Shown here: positions 36,218-48,434 of the stretch, one piece after another
How positions within the stretch are numbered: position 1 is the first letter of the stretch
How the letters are laid out: each line of letters opens with the position of its first letter
DNA from: Neospora caninum Liverpool
Lineage: Eukaryota; Apicomplexa; Conoidasida; Eucoccidiorida; Sarcocystidae
Assembly (NCBI RefSeq): GCF_000208865.1
Contig: NC_018395.1
Coordinates: 3,754,606 to 3,818,605, forward strand
DNA: 64,000 bases
Direction of reading: 5' to 3'
Notes under the pieces: model-generated
What the model was told of the DNA's origin: nothing
The model's database searches: none
What the model saw: the letters and a program-made list of their open reading frames with translations, nothing else
Program-made: the position numbers and the translations under genes

Positions 36218-37758
36218 GGAAAGCCGTTTTACCACGGTAAACGTATTGAGAAGAAAGGTAGCACCCTTCCGGCGTTTCCGGGAAGAGTTTTTGAGGACCG
36301 GTCGTGTGACTGGCGAGCCCTACAACGCTCGTCTTCTGGCCAGGAAGCCCGCGAGCGGACCATGGACATGCAAGCACGTGTACAAATAGCTAGTGCGGCG
36401 CTACATGGATACTGTGTATTTTGCCTTGCGCGATCGTGTCCAGAGTAAACCGTCGCGTCTCGATTCTCGATTCTTCCTTGACTCCCGTTGGGCAGACGAC
36501 GTGTAGGGAAACGAATCTACTTGAGCAACGTCATGCCCCGAAAGAGGAAGGAAGACTCCAAAGGCTTCCTTCCCGTGGAAAACGGAAGCGCAGTTAGTAC
36601 GCGAGAAGCCCACACGCTGAGGTGAAACGCAGGCGGCATTCTCTACACGTATGCCCCCGTGCAGCTGCATTGCGGGAATTCCTTCATCCTGATACTCGCT
36701 GGTTTTCGTATCGGTCTTCGTACACAGTGGGACTTCGGAGATACCGGGCCGGGCCGGGCGCGACACGCGGCAAACGTAGATCTGTTTGCCCAAGTAAAAA
36801 ATGTAGGAATACTTTTGGTTTGCCTGCATGTTTCGGGGGATACACCTACTGGCGAACGATGCACGAGAAGCAGTTACCTTTCTCTTGATGCACACACACT
36901 TCTACAAGTGTAGGTACATCACTCACATGAGAGGATGTCTATATCCGATTGGGTCTTCGATAGGGATTACGAAGAAGTAGCAGCATGTGTATTTACGACT
37001 CCCAAGCACACTCTAGAGCACAGCTGAGTCCACAGTAGATGTGTCTCGTAGGCAGCTAGTCCGGAAACCGCCATCCGGTTCCACTTTCACGTTTGTCTCG
37101 TATGACGAATGGAGGCGGCCCCCGCGGAGCCCACTAGCTGCTGAGGTCGCCTCTGGTGATCGCGCCTCGGAAGTTTTCACCTGTGGATGAGGCGCTCTGC
37201 TCCTCCCGAGTCACCGAAAGTGGGAGAGTCCTGCGACTCTTGGATCCGGACGAGAAACTGCGGATTTTCACCAACCCCGCGTGTTGCTGCGAGCCCAACA
37301 CTAGGCTGCCTCCATGCAAGACCATTCCACGTGCAACCCGCGCGCACTGTTGCCGGTCGGGTCGCGCTTCTGGACCACGAGACATTAAAAATGTCATCAA
37401 ACAGCGAGCGGCCTTGGCCCTCAAGTGTAAGGTGATTCACACCGTGTAGACGCACCTCGCGGTACTCAACGAGGCTCGATCCCCATCTCATCAGATATGA
37501 CCCCCTATAAAACTATGAGGAAAACAGACGACTTGGATCCAGTTTAAAAGAGACATATTCCACGCGCGTATGTGTTGAATGCCTACGCTGCCTCCTTCCA
37601 CGCTAACCCGGCAGAGGCAACATGCTCGACGGCACGCCGCCGGCTGTCGGACGAACAGCATAAGACTACAACGCAGGCGCACAGACGATTGCGGGAGGCA
37701 GAACACTCCGAAGATCCGAGTCCGGTTGGTATATCCCACACTGACGCGTACCTTCGGA
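36218..37758. other. Convergent intergenic region
   Basis: 1.54 kb between the 3' ends of the TKL kinase and the coiled-coil membrane protein gene. I see no convincing exon, repeat or RNA gene. Confidence 0.5.
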
Positions 37759-39342
37759 TCAGGATGTCCTTGACGTTGACTCGTCTTCCGAGTCTGATTT
37801 ATTGGCGAGTTTCAAGAGCTTTCCAGGCATCAGACCAGGATTCTCCTTCATGAGGTCAAATAAACGCCTAGCTTTCTCGCTGGTCCTGCGTCGCTTGGGA
37901 CGGACGAGCGGCTCCACATCCAGTTGGGCATTTCCCTTTTGTTCCAACACCCGTTTCATTGAGCGAAGTTTTGTGAGCTCCAGTTGTTTTGTTGCAGTCC
38001 GTTGCTGTCCATATTCACGCGCAGCGTACGGAGTACCTGCATCGTGATACTCTCCTGGATCCTCGTTATGAAACGCGTGAAGGCCACCCCCCGCGCGCAT
38101 GACACCCACTCCGGTGTATCCTCCGTCCCACTCATCGTGTTCTTGCCGGTAGGCCCAGTCATCCGGTCTTACGTTCGGCAGCGGATCAAGAGAGACAGAA
38201 TCCATGCTGCCATCGCCGCTGCTTTCTCGATCGTCTCCCGCATCGCTGTCTGGGTCCCGCCTTCCCGGTACGCGGAATCTCCGTGACTCGCCCCGAGCCC
38301 GCCTCAACAGCTTCTGTGCTTTGCGGAACAAGGCCTCGATGTACAACACAAGTGCGTCGCCATGGGCTCCATAAAGCTCTCCTCGTATGTGTCGAAGCGT
38401 CTTCAATGCATCCTCAGTTTCACGGATCAGACGTTTTCGACCGAGGTCCGTCGCCTCGTCTTCCTCAGCCAGCGGCTCAGCTTTCTGGGAGGCAGAGCTC
38501 GAATCATCACTTTTGGCCACCACCTCGTGCTCTGACTTGTCTTCACCATTCGCGAACGGGTCGTTCCCTCCTTCGCGGGTATCGGTACCAGAGGGCTGCG
38601 AGAGTCGTGCTTCCATTTCGCTTTCCGTGGCTTCAAGCTCGGAGAGCTCAGCCGCGATACGTTTCAGCTGTCGTTTAACATCGGAGGCACGGCCCATGAG
38701 AGATTTGCGTACCCTCTGATTTCGCATCTCGATCACGCTTGACTGTTGTTCTCTCTTGCGGCGCCTGTAGAGTCGAAACAAATCCCGCAGTACGTAGATT
38801 ACGACCAGATTAATGAACAAAACAGCACAACGCTGAGACAGGGTAAGTTTGTCCTCTAAAGGAGACGAAGTACGGTCGGCCTCGGCAGAAGCGGGAGTCG
38901 CGGAATCGGCGCCCCAGTCCCCCGAAGGGACGAAAGGTAGAGCGGCAGTTGTGCCATCACGCGACACTGCATAAAGGTGCACAACGCGCTGGTCGGGAGG
39001 CAGCGCATTCCACTGCTGCAGGAAGCTGGATTCTCCTGAAGCGGAAGGCGCATGCGAATTTCCTGCAGCCTGAGACTGACTCATCTCACGTTGCAAGGCA
39101 CGCCTCGTGTGCCGCGCAGCGCGGGTACTGACCCCCGCTTCCGGCACGATCCAGCACACCAGGAAAATCACACACAAGAACTTGAGCGGTCCCCCCCGCG
39201 ACCGCGTTCTACCGATTCGCAAAACACATGCTGTCCGACCTGCGTTCGCGGTAGCCAGCGTCTGTGGTGACGGCTGCCCGAGACGCCTCATCTCCGAACT
39301 GCAGCCATCGCCATGGAGCGAGCGCTGCCATGTTCGCGTCAT
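37759..39342 (-). CDS. Signal-peptide/transmembrane/coiled-coil protein, function unknown
   Basis: Single open exon. The frame extends further 5' but without an ATG; the first in-frame ATG is at 39342 (527 aa), a second at 39291 (510 aa). A hydrophobic core LKFLCVIFLVCWIVPEAG sits near residues 53-67 after a basic stretch, like the recessed signal peptides of Toxoplasma secretory proteins. A second hydrophobic segment, CAVLFINLVVIYVLRDLF, near 172-188 is followed by LYRRRKRE and a charged coiled coil (about 195-245). The C-terminal half is acidic and disordered, and the tail has a strongly basic patch RPKRRRTSEKARR followed by an acidic end. This layout (signal peptide, one membrane span, coiled coil) is common in dense-granule and rhoptry proteins, but I know no named homologue. 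An RRL (RRLFD) triplet near the C-terminus resembles the ASP5 recognition motif; its late position makes cleavage there doubtful. Confidence 0.65.
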   Translation of the reverse strand: MTRTWQRSLHGDGCSSEMRRLGQPSPQTLATANAGRTACVLRIGRTRSRGGPLKFLCVIFLVCWIVPEAGVSTRAARHTRRALQREMSQSQAAGNSHAPSASGESSFLQQWNALPPDQRVVHLYAVSRDGTTAALPFVPSGDWGADSATPASAEADRTSSPLEDKLTLSQRCAVLFINLVVIYVLRDLFRLYRRRKREQQSSVIEMRNQRVRKSLMGRASDVKRQLKRIAAELSELEATESEMEARLSQPSGTDTREGGNDPFANGEDKSEHEVVAKSDDSSSASQKAEPLAEEDEATDLGRKRLIRETEDALKTLRHIRGELYGAHGDALVLYIEALFRKAQKLLRRARGESRRFRVPGRRDPDSDAGDDRESSGDGSMDSVSLDPLPNVRPDDWAYRQEHDEWDGGYTGVGVMRAGGGLHAFHNEDPGEYHDAGTPYAAREYGQQRTATKQLELTKLRSMKRVLEQKGNAQLDVEPLVRPKRRRTSEKARRLFDLMKENPGLMPGKLLKLANKSDSEDESTSRTS

Positions 39343-42300
39343 GTTTTGAGTGAGTCCAGCAAAGCTAAAAAAATCGAGATCATTGGCACGACAGTCCCGA
39401 AACACGGTTGAAGACGGTTGCCCAATCCGCCGAACATAGAGAGGCGCCAAAACCGACACGGCAAGTGTCACTCTCGGTCATGATGTCTGTCTGTCACTTC
39501 TGCCGATTACGGCTACAGAGCTGCTGGACCGCAGCCCCGTCGATGCAACGGCGGAGGTCATAGACGGATTATTAGAACGTGCTCCTACGGAAAGCCTGTG
39601 GTGAACGCGCCGACGTAGACATGAAAAGATAGATATCGTTGGTGGCAGTACGAACTTTGCACAAAAAAAACGCAAAACTGGCTGCCGTACCTGGGGGCCA
39701 CGTCAGACGAAGCGGTATCAAGCGTCCAGCCACGAACAGTAGGAAACCGTCGCACGAAAGCAATGCCACACCGGTACCAGAAGAAAGAAGTTTATCGGGA
39801 GGGACTCAGTGAAAAAAACGTCGACAATTACACTTATGCCGTCAGCGCCCCGGGGGACTGGAAAAGCCAGCGGATACTCTTTCAAAAGGGGGACGGCAGA
39901 GCAGCTCTTCTCGACATTCACGTATTCCGCGTGTTGGAGAACACATGCGTGTTGTCAGACAGGAAAAAAGTGCAAAAGAGAGCCAACCACTCTATTGCGC
40001 GATGCATCTGGAGCACGGAAGGCGAAATCACCTGAAGAGTTTTGGACAGATGTCCTGTTGCAACGCTTACACGGACCTTGGATCTTGTTTGACTAGCCCG
40101 GACCCCTCACAGAGGCGCCTGATCGTACACCGCGCAAAAACATGCCTGCTGGCAGGGGGGGGTGTTGCCTGTCGCATGCGGATGGTAAGTCTGCCACGGG
40201 TGCACACTAAAAATTCACGTCTGAGAGGGTTTTATGCACACAAAAATGATTTTCATCTTACCGTTCCGTACAACAAGCAAAGCGTTCGTCGAGACAGAAT
40301 AACGGCACGCGGTTCCTGCGACTGGGCTTCAATTCCGAAACACTTCGCAAAGTTCCTGAGTGGCCGCGGAACGGCCCCGTCTTTAGTCGCTGATCGGCCA
40401 ACTGAAAACCCGTCGTCATTCTTTGCGGTTGCATCCCCCGCGTTTTAGTGGGATCAGGAGCACATGAAATCGGGCCATGCAGAGAAGTATTTGAGTCTTT
40501 GGCGACACGAGGAGTGTCAAGCACACACTGGGCTACCAACCGCACGGGTTTCAAATCAGATTACCGTCTCTCTTCTTGAGTGACGCCTATGCTGTCATCT
40601 GCCCCAACTCGAACCTTCGGCGCGCTGCAGAGATCAAGTATCTGGGAGCATGCTGCTGAGTGAATAATCCTGTGCCGTGCTGTACTAGTGAGCCGAACAC
40701 ACGGCTGCCAGTGACTTCCGCTGATGTGTCCACTTCGTGCTGCCGGCTCTAGCCGAAGAAATGGCGCAACTCCACTCCAAAAGTAAGCGTCGAGTCCGGA
40801 AACCGTGTTCTGTTAGTCGGTGCAGAAACGCAGTCTCCTCCACGACAGTCTCGCAAAAGCAAGTAAGACAGCCTAGGCGAAACAGGCCTCGCATGGGGGT
40901 TTGTCCTGCGTCAGCGCCTCGAGAGTCGACGTGGAGGAGTATCGTGCGTATTTAGCTGTGCATATTCCATGAAATATCCGCAGCTGGATAGGATTCTCTC
41001 GCCTCTGGAAAATGAACTTTGGTTTGGAACCCGCGGTTTTGCGCGGAGAAAGGATTTCACTGTGCCGTCTTATGCACTTCCGGTGCATACGCACAAAAAA
41101 ACACCCGAAACCCTTTAGCATATCCGTTACTACCTCCCGCACACAGAAAAAACAGCGCTGGAAAACCAGCAGACAGCAGGCATTTCACAACGTACCGGGG
41201 CTCAATTATCTCGGAGTGGTGGCGAAGTCGGTCTACCACGTCAACTTCGCCGACGGCGCACCCAAGGCTCATCACCTAAAGTGTCGCAATAAGTTTCGCC
41301 TCGCTACCACTGCTAGACAAACTCAGGTCTCTCTCCTCCATGACACAATTTAACTCAGGAGTTGTGGCAGGGTGTCTCCTGCCATAGCAAATTACACCAG
41401 CCGAGTGTGCTGCGTGGTGCTGCAGAAGTCTTTTTTCACTACATCGTTCAGTCGCCAGTCGGTCAAGTCTCGGCTGCAGGTGACTGAGACCAAAAGTCAG
41501 GATATTCTCACGATACGCCCCAGCCTGGCGATTCGGATGCAACCAGCCCCTACACAAGCCTGGAGAAGTCGATACTGACCCGACTGAATTCGTCAACGAG
41601 CAACGCTGATAAAATTTCAAGGCGGGTAGCGAACCGACATCTGTGTGGTGGAAAAGTGACGGGGGTTCATTCACCGCAGTTCTGCTGGGCACACCTCTGA
41701 TGTGATGTGTGATGAAAGGCCGCCCTTGTTACGGATAACAGAGCGTCAGTCGATTCGCTTGCATTTCATTTCAGCGGTACTTTTGCTTCCTTCGGGCGGT
41801 TGTTTTTTTTTTTGTTAGGTACACCGAATGGCGTTCTGGTGATCTGCCCGGCTGGGGCGTCTTGATATATTCTAGGAAACGCTGGCTTCAGGTGTTCTTG
41901 CAGCTGGAATGCTTCAGAAGTGTTGCTTATCACTGGCAATTTCGCACGCTAAAAAAAGGCAACTCTCCAACACGCTTGCTGTGGTAACTGCTGGTTTGTA
42001 CGGCGAGCCAAGGGGGCCAAGGAGGATCCGAAGCACGAAGGCGCCTTATGTTCAGTAGCAGTACGTATTTAGTTTGTATTCTGAAGTGCATTGATGTTGG
42101 CATCGCACTCAGATTGTTGACCAGTTCCAAATGAAGTTTAATGTCTGGAGAAGGAAAATGTAGATCTAAAAATTCCGTGTGTCCTCTTAGCTGGCCGCCA
42201 ACTGCTCGACGATTGATACTCACGTAGGTGCAAACAGCACACCCACAGCCAGGGTGCAACAATTTCTGGTCTCCAAGTTTTTCGACTTTACACTAGCAGC

Positions 42301-43222
42301 AACCTGCTTCTGATAGAGTAAACGTCTTCACAACTCCACCGCGGTCATACTAACAGCTACGCCACGTTATGGTTGTTATTTTTCAAAGAACTACAGTGAA
42401 CGGACCAACACGATTTTTGGGCTTAGAGTAGGCACTCTGTTGCACTGGACTGGAACGCAGCGGAGAGCATAACTGTCCAGATCGCCCTTTTCCCTCCCAC
42501 CTTCTCTAACTCTATCGGCCAGCTGTCTTTCTTCTGTTTTATGTTAAAGGAACGATCGGCTTCGCGTGATTTATTTTCAAACAGTGGTTCGGCGGCTGTT
42601 CGGTGATGGTTTACGACGAAACGAACAGCACTCTTGGGCACGAAAGGCTGCGGTCGCCGCTGCCCATGTTTTTGAGAAGTGTTGTTGCGGTTGCTTGTCC
42701 CCCGAACGATTCGCATGGAGTGGCTATGAGTGCCTCAAACGCCGCCGCTTTTTCCTTAAACGAGATCTGCTAACGCTCTTTATGTTTAGATCCTTTTCTC
42801 TGCATCTCGCGTTTTAGGGCAGTGCCCGTATTATTACCATCCCGCTGTTGCTGTCGATGGACCATTCCAGATCCTGGTCTCTCTCGTGTTCCGAGCGACT
42901 TCCGCACACCGCAAAGCCTAACGTTTTCGATGTTCAACGAAGCACACGTTTTCTCTCGATGCCAAGGGCGTTTCTCGTATTCTAACGACACAGATGTGTC
43001 AGTGGGATTCACTAACTGAAAGGAGCGTGGTGTTTGGCGATCTCGTCCCGGGTCATCTCGTAACTGCCTGAAGCATCGGTGCACCATCTTCTGCCCGGCA
43101 TGCTCTCTCCTACCGAGTCTGTTCCACGGCAGGACCAAGTAAACGTAAATCCTCAGCGTCACTAGAGACAAAGCGTTTTTCTCTCGTTTGCAGCATCATT
43201 CGACAAAGGCTACTTCGGGATC
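39343..43222. other. Long divergent intergenic region
   Basis: 3.88 kb between the coiled-coil protein gene and the SR-protein gene. GC content looks lower than in the flanking genes. I found no exon chain, RNA gene or large repeat; short tracts include a run of G near 40157 and of T near 41803. It should contain both promoters; its size leaves room for an unrecognised small gene or non-coding RNA. Confidence 0.4.
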
Positions 43223-45967
43223 ATGGACGCAGAAAACGACAGAGGGCGGCCGAGGGTGTCCCTTCTCGTGCGTAACCTGAGTTTTCATTCAAGCCCGGAT
43301 GTGAGTTCGCTAAAAAAATTACAGTAGCGTTGCCTTCTAGGATGAAACGATATGTAGCCACTTTCGTCACCCCGAGTTTCCACGGCAGTTTATACGCACC
43401 AACGAGACTTGCCGGCGATCTCGAGTGACTGTTTCTACACACACTACGAGGCGAATCTGCATGCGGCAGTCTTTATAGCTTGTACTGCCTCCCGCGTAGC
43501 CACAACGCACGGCTGTATCTGCTTCCAAAAAGTCGCCATAGTTCATTGAAGCAAGGCCTACACCATGAGTGGGCGTGTCGGTGCGTCCCTCGTATCGCCC
43601 GTTCCTGGCTCGGCTCCAGGATGAAATGCCTCGTGCCTCGACTGTCTCTTCCCTGACAATCCACCTTTTATAGGGAGTGTCCAGTGTGTCCGGAGCAGGA
43701 ACAGTCTGTCGAAAATGACCGGTCTTTGTTGCTTCACCCCTTCCACCTTTTGAGCAGAAAGGTGCAGACTGACCCCGAGTCGCAGCTTCTCTTGGACGGA
43801 GGTTTCCACGAAGAGAGATTCTCGTTTCTTGATGTTCTCGGCTGTGGTTTTTCCACGTTGGTGTGTCTCCGGGCACAGGAGGTGCGAGCTGCCTTTGAAG
43901 AGTTCGGTCCAATCCGAGATGTCTATCTTCCGCTGGACTACCACACAGGGGAACCGCGCGGTTTTGGCTTTGTCGAGTTCGAATCCAGCAAGGATGCTTA
44001 TGACGCCATGTACCAGCTTCATAATACGATGCTCAATGGCTCGATGATTCACGTCACCGTAGCTAAAAAAGGACGCTCAGACCCCATGCAGATGGTACGT
44101 TCTGGGCTTAGCACACGGGGCGGGGCCCCGTCTCACCACTCGCGACTGTGTGGGAAAACACGATGGGCGAAGGACTGTTGTCCGTCGGGGTCTTTTTGAC
44201 TCTGTTGACACAGTTGCAGACGTTGTCTCGCTTTGATAGTGCAAGGCCGCCTCATCTGACTTCGCTCTGTATCGGGTGGTGTCGTTTCGCGGTTTGAGGC
44301 GTACGCAGCGCAAGATGCCCAGGGCGGCCTATATTTGTGGCAGCGACGCGACCTTGTTTTGAGGGGTAGCAGAGGGGGTGCATGGCCCGGCATCCCTCCG
44401 GTTCGTTGTTGAATGTGTACGCTTTTTGTGTGCAGCGACGGAGAGAGCTTCGAGGGGACGTTGATAGAGAGGGACGAAGAAGAGGAGACCAACGCAGGCA
44501 GTGGGACTCGTCCCGATCTCCGCCATACAACACCCGGCGCCCTTCGAGCGGGGGCCATCGTCAGAAGGGAGACTGGCCTACCGTATCCCGTCGAGCACGC
44601 AGATCGAGGAGCAGGCAGCGGGGCCGCCGAGACACCAGTCGATCGTGTTCCAGGTGAGGCTTCTGTCTTTCTGAGCCTCGGTCGTTGTTTCTCAAGGATC
44701 CAGCACAGACCATGTCGTTCTGTCACATGCATTCGAGCGGCGTCTCGTCTTTCGTTACGGCACCGCACACTACGGGATGGAGGATGAGGGACCGGCCTGC
44801 ATAGGTAACGCCTCAACTCTACGGTACCCTGAGGAAGCAGGCGTAAGGGTGCGTTTGCCTCATTTGAATCCTTAAGGCCAAGGAAGAGGCGATGGTGCAC
44901 TGTGTCGGTTCTCCGTTTCTCCGTTGTGCAGTCGCAGGGGTCGCGGCACGCCGCCGTACCGTCCGAGCCAGCGCTCCACTTCCCGTAGCCGAAGCAGGTC
45001 GTGCGAGCACAGTGGAACAAGGTACGAAATCCGTGCTCTCTTTCACCACATCTCTCAATCTGTTTCGGCCTTCTACGTGAGTTCCAGTGTCATTTGAGGA
45101 ATGAGTATTGCATGGCGAGGGGCCTTCGACGCTCCTGCAGAACACTTGACTCTGGGCTCCCAAGCATCCGGAGTTGCTCTTCTGTCAGTCACTAACGATC
45201 AGAGAGCGTGAAGGGTTGTTCACCTTTTGGCTGCGAGTGGTCTTCGTGTCAGCGCTGTGGCGCCTGTGCCCGATTCCCTTCGCCACAGGTGCATAACAAG
45301 CAGGAATCGAGTCGAGAAGCAAGGCTTTTTCTCGGGCGCCGGAGGCCCGTCCGATGAAATCCTTGGCGGCGATCGGCGTAGGACGCTGAGTCGAGAGAGC
45401 AGGAAAGTCAGCATGGAAAACACGAGAAGTCGAGCATCGAGCGACAGCGAGCGCGAAGAAAGGAGCATGAGCCACAAGCGGAGTGCAAGGCGAGACAGCA
45501 ACTACGCCCCCAGCCATCGGTGTCCTACTGGAGAAGATAGGGGGACCAATGCAAGAGCTGGTGAACGGAAACCCTCTCTCGGCACACATGATTGCTTCGC
45601 CGGGAGCACGGTAACTGGAGAAGAGGCACCAGATAAAACTCGCAGGCAGGGCCGGAGTGAAAGCAGGTCACTGAGTCGAAGACGAAGCCGCCGAAGCCCT
45701 GAAGATTGTGAAGCGAGGGACTGCAAACGCGCCGTGGCCCAAATAGGAACAGGCAGCAGCAAAGCATCGGCCCATGATGGAATATCAACGCGAAAAGCTG
45801 CAAATCCGGGGCCAGATGAAAGATCGCAAACCGATGACGGTTCGGGCTCGAGACAACCGAGCCCCCGTTGCAGAGGAAGTCTCAGTGCGTCACCATCTGA
45901 AACAAAAACATCCGTAGAAAGGAGCCATTTCGGTGGTTGCCGCCGCCGCTCCTCGTTTTCGACTTGA
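43223..45967 (+). CDS. SR-type splicing factor (single RRM plus RS tail)
   Basis: Five exons join in phase: 43223-43300, 43879-44094, 44436-44653, 44932-45021 and 45289-45967, giving 426 aa. An RRM fills residues about 13-93: RNP2 is LLVRNL (14-19), and RNP1 is RGFGFVEF (53-60). The intron after exon 1 splits the RRM between beta-1 and helix 1. The tail is rich in RS/SR dipeptides (for example RSRSRQRGRR and SRSRSRS), then a long charged Ser/Arg/Glu region. The layout matches the SRSF2/SRSF10/TRA2-like group of nuclear splicing regulators that bind pre-mRNA through the RRM and contact the spliceosome through the RS region. The exact orthologue is not decided. Confidence 0.88.
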
Positions 45968-48434
45968 GCCATCACAAGAACTCTGTCCGCACTCCGCAAG
46001 ATACATCCGCGTCTCGCACGGCGCCGAGTTCACTCTTTACAGAAAGCAGCGATAGAAGGGCCGTTTGCCACTAGACTCACCACAGATGGGACAGAACGTC
46101 GCGAAGAATGTATCATTCTATGTGTGATCTAAACAGCGGGGCCGTCGTGCCCCAGGAAGCCCATAAGCAACGAGTTGTCAACGTACACTACGTAGCATGA
46201 GAATATACCTAATCTGTTACAAACATCCCCAGTCACCCGCGCAAAAAGCGTTACCAGCTGAATGACTCGGCGGTCCAGCTGTTGTGGAACTGGGTTCCCC
46301 GGTCCACGTGTGTTATTTCAATCGAGAAAACCAGTGACTCTGTGAATAGAATGGATATGGCAGTGCACCGCGTAGCAGCCGTAGAAATGTTTCTCGTCGA
46401 ACAGAGTGCATCGTTTCAACCTTCTGTGAATGAACCAAGATATCAACGAACACACATCAACTGAAGGTTGCATGTCAGGAAGCCATGGAACTGGTGAGAT
46501 GACAGCCGCACTGTTTTGATCCTGGTTGCTTTGCTCAGTACATGTCGCATTACGAGGCTGCACTTATCGATTTGCGTCCAGTGGTGTTTGCCACCCGCTA
46601 AATAGTCTTAGCCGGCGTTCAAGCGACAGCGAAAAAGAGTGCCTTCTCCGGCGCAAGCGCGACTGTCGTGTCTGCCTTGATTGAAGAGAGGGTGGTTGTA
46701 CGTTTTAAAAGACCGTATCCCTTTGCTCATCGGAGACATGCATCCTCTCGGCACGTACGCTGTCCCTTCGCTATAAGACGAAAACCAATTTTCGAATTGC
46801 AGGTCATCTCGCCTCTCATGTAGTGTTTTCATGATCCGTTGGTTGCTGGTGCTTGCCGTACACCGGACATGTTTGGTGCACTTGCCACTGTCCGCGAGCA
46901 CTGAGCAGAGTACACTCAGGAGAAATGAGTTGCTCCAGTACTATTCGTGTTCAGTGTCAGTTGTTCATTGCGTGGCTGGAGCCTCAGCGTTGCACAGACA
47001 GCCACATTCACATCGTAACTGCCCAGTCTTTGGACCTTGATATTCTTGCTGCTGTCTACTTCGTCACTACGGTTGTCGCGTGATACGCTTCTGGAGCCTT
47101 TCCCTGGCTGGTGCAACACAGCCGTAATCGGCAGGTCCCATTTGTTTACAAGATTTGCTCCAGAGTACAAAAGGGCGACTGCCTGGGTTGCTAAGGGCAC
47201 ATGACAGCTAGAAGGTGACGTGGTTACCAAGAGACAACTGTTAAATATCGAGACGCAAAATCATTTCTTTCTTTTCTCTCCAAAACGTACGCGAAGTGTT
47301 GTCTAACAGTCACTAGAACGAGAGCCGAGCCACGCCAAAGCCAACTAGGTACTCGACCACAATCGCCCAAGACTCGGGGCATCTCTCGAAGCTGGCAGCA
47401 AGACAAATGCCACAGGTACTGCCACAGAGCTCTGCGGATTGCTGAGCATCTGTTGTGGTACAAAACTCCCTCGTATAATGCTACCTTTGTCCACCGCTTC
47501 CTCCCGTACAGGTCGCACCCCCCACAGGTGTACATGCTTTCGTGCTCGAGCTACGACATTCACGGTACGAAAGCAGCCAGGTGTATCCCTTGACAGATCA
47601 CCTTAGACAAAGGCATTGCCTTCCTCCTTTGTGCTTCGTTGGTACAAAAACTCCTTAATGGCCACACATGTTGCAGTATCGCCGACAGGGGCGCAAATTT
47701 GTCCAACTGTAGTGGACAGTTAGTAGCTGCTCCCGTGGAAGGGCCTGGCGGCGCGAGGCCTCAATTCCAGCGCTGGGCGCCGTGTGGCCTGCTGGACAAA
47801 CTCACGCCACTTTTCAAAGCCAGATTCGCCTCCTTTGCTAACCGCTGTGTGAACCGCACGTTTAGCGCTCACTGCCAGACAATTTGGTGCACTTTTCTAG
47901 AGGCATCTGGCCTCAAACCGAAAGAGGTCCCATAACACCCAGAAACTGGGTACACTGTTTTGCAACAAAGACTGACGCCGGCAAATGCCCAACGCGCTCG
48001 TCCCCGTTTGATGGGCTAAGCGCATCGTACTCATTTTGGTTGGCGGATGAAAAAGGCCTGAGGGTCGAACATAGTTTGATACCATGGACTCAAATGGTAT
48101 TGCCTCCGTGCCTTGCCTACTGGTATGAGCGAGGGCATCGTCGTTTTTTTAAAGGCCACTACTACATCTCCCGGCTTCACGTGTCACACTGATACCCTAA
48201 AAAAATTGCAATGCTAGACATCTCAAGAGGTCAGGATTCAGTTCCGCGTGACAGCCGCCATCATAAGAGACCGTGGCCAACGCAGTTGAGTGAACTCTTT
48301 TCATGGTCGCCTGCATGTAGCCCGACGTCACCGTTTGAATATATGTTCAAGGCTCTGCTAGCGCCGGAAAAAAACCAAAGTGAAGATGGGATGCCCTCAC
48401 AATGAGGGAATCGCGTAAAGACAAAAGGGCACAC
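45968..48434. other. Convergent intergenic region
   Basis: 2.47 kb between the 3' ends of the SR-protein gene and the perforin-like gene. No exon chain, RNA gene or repeat is supported. Confidence 0.45.
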
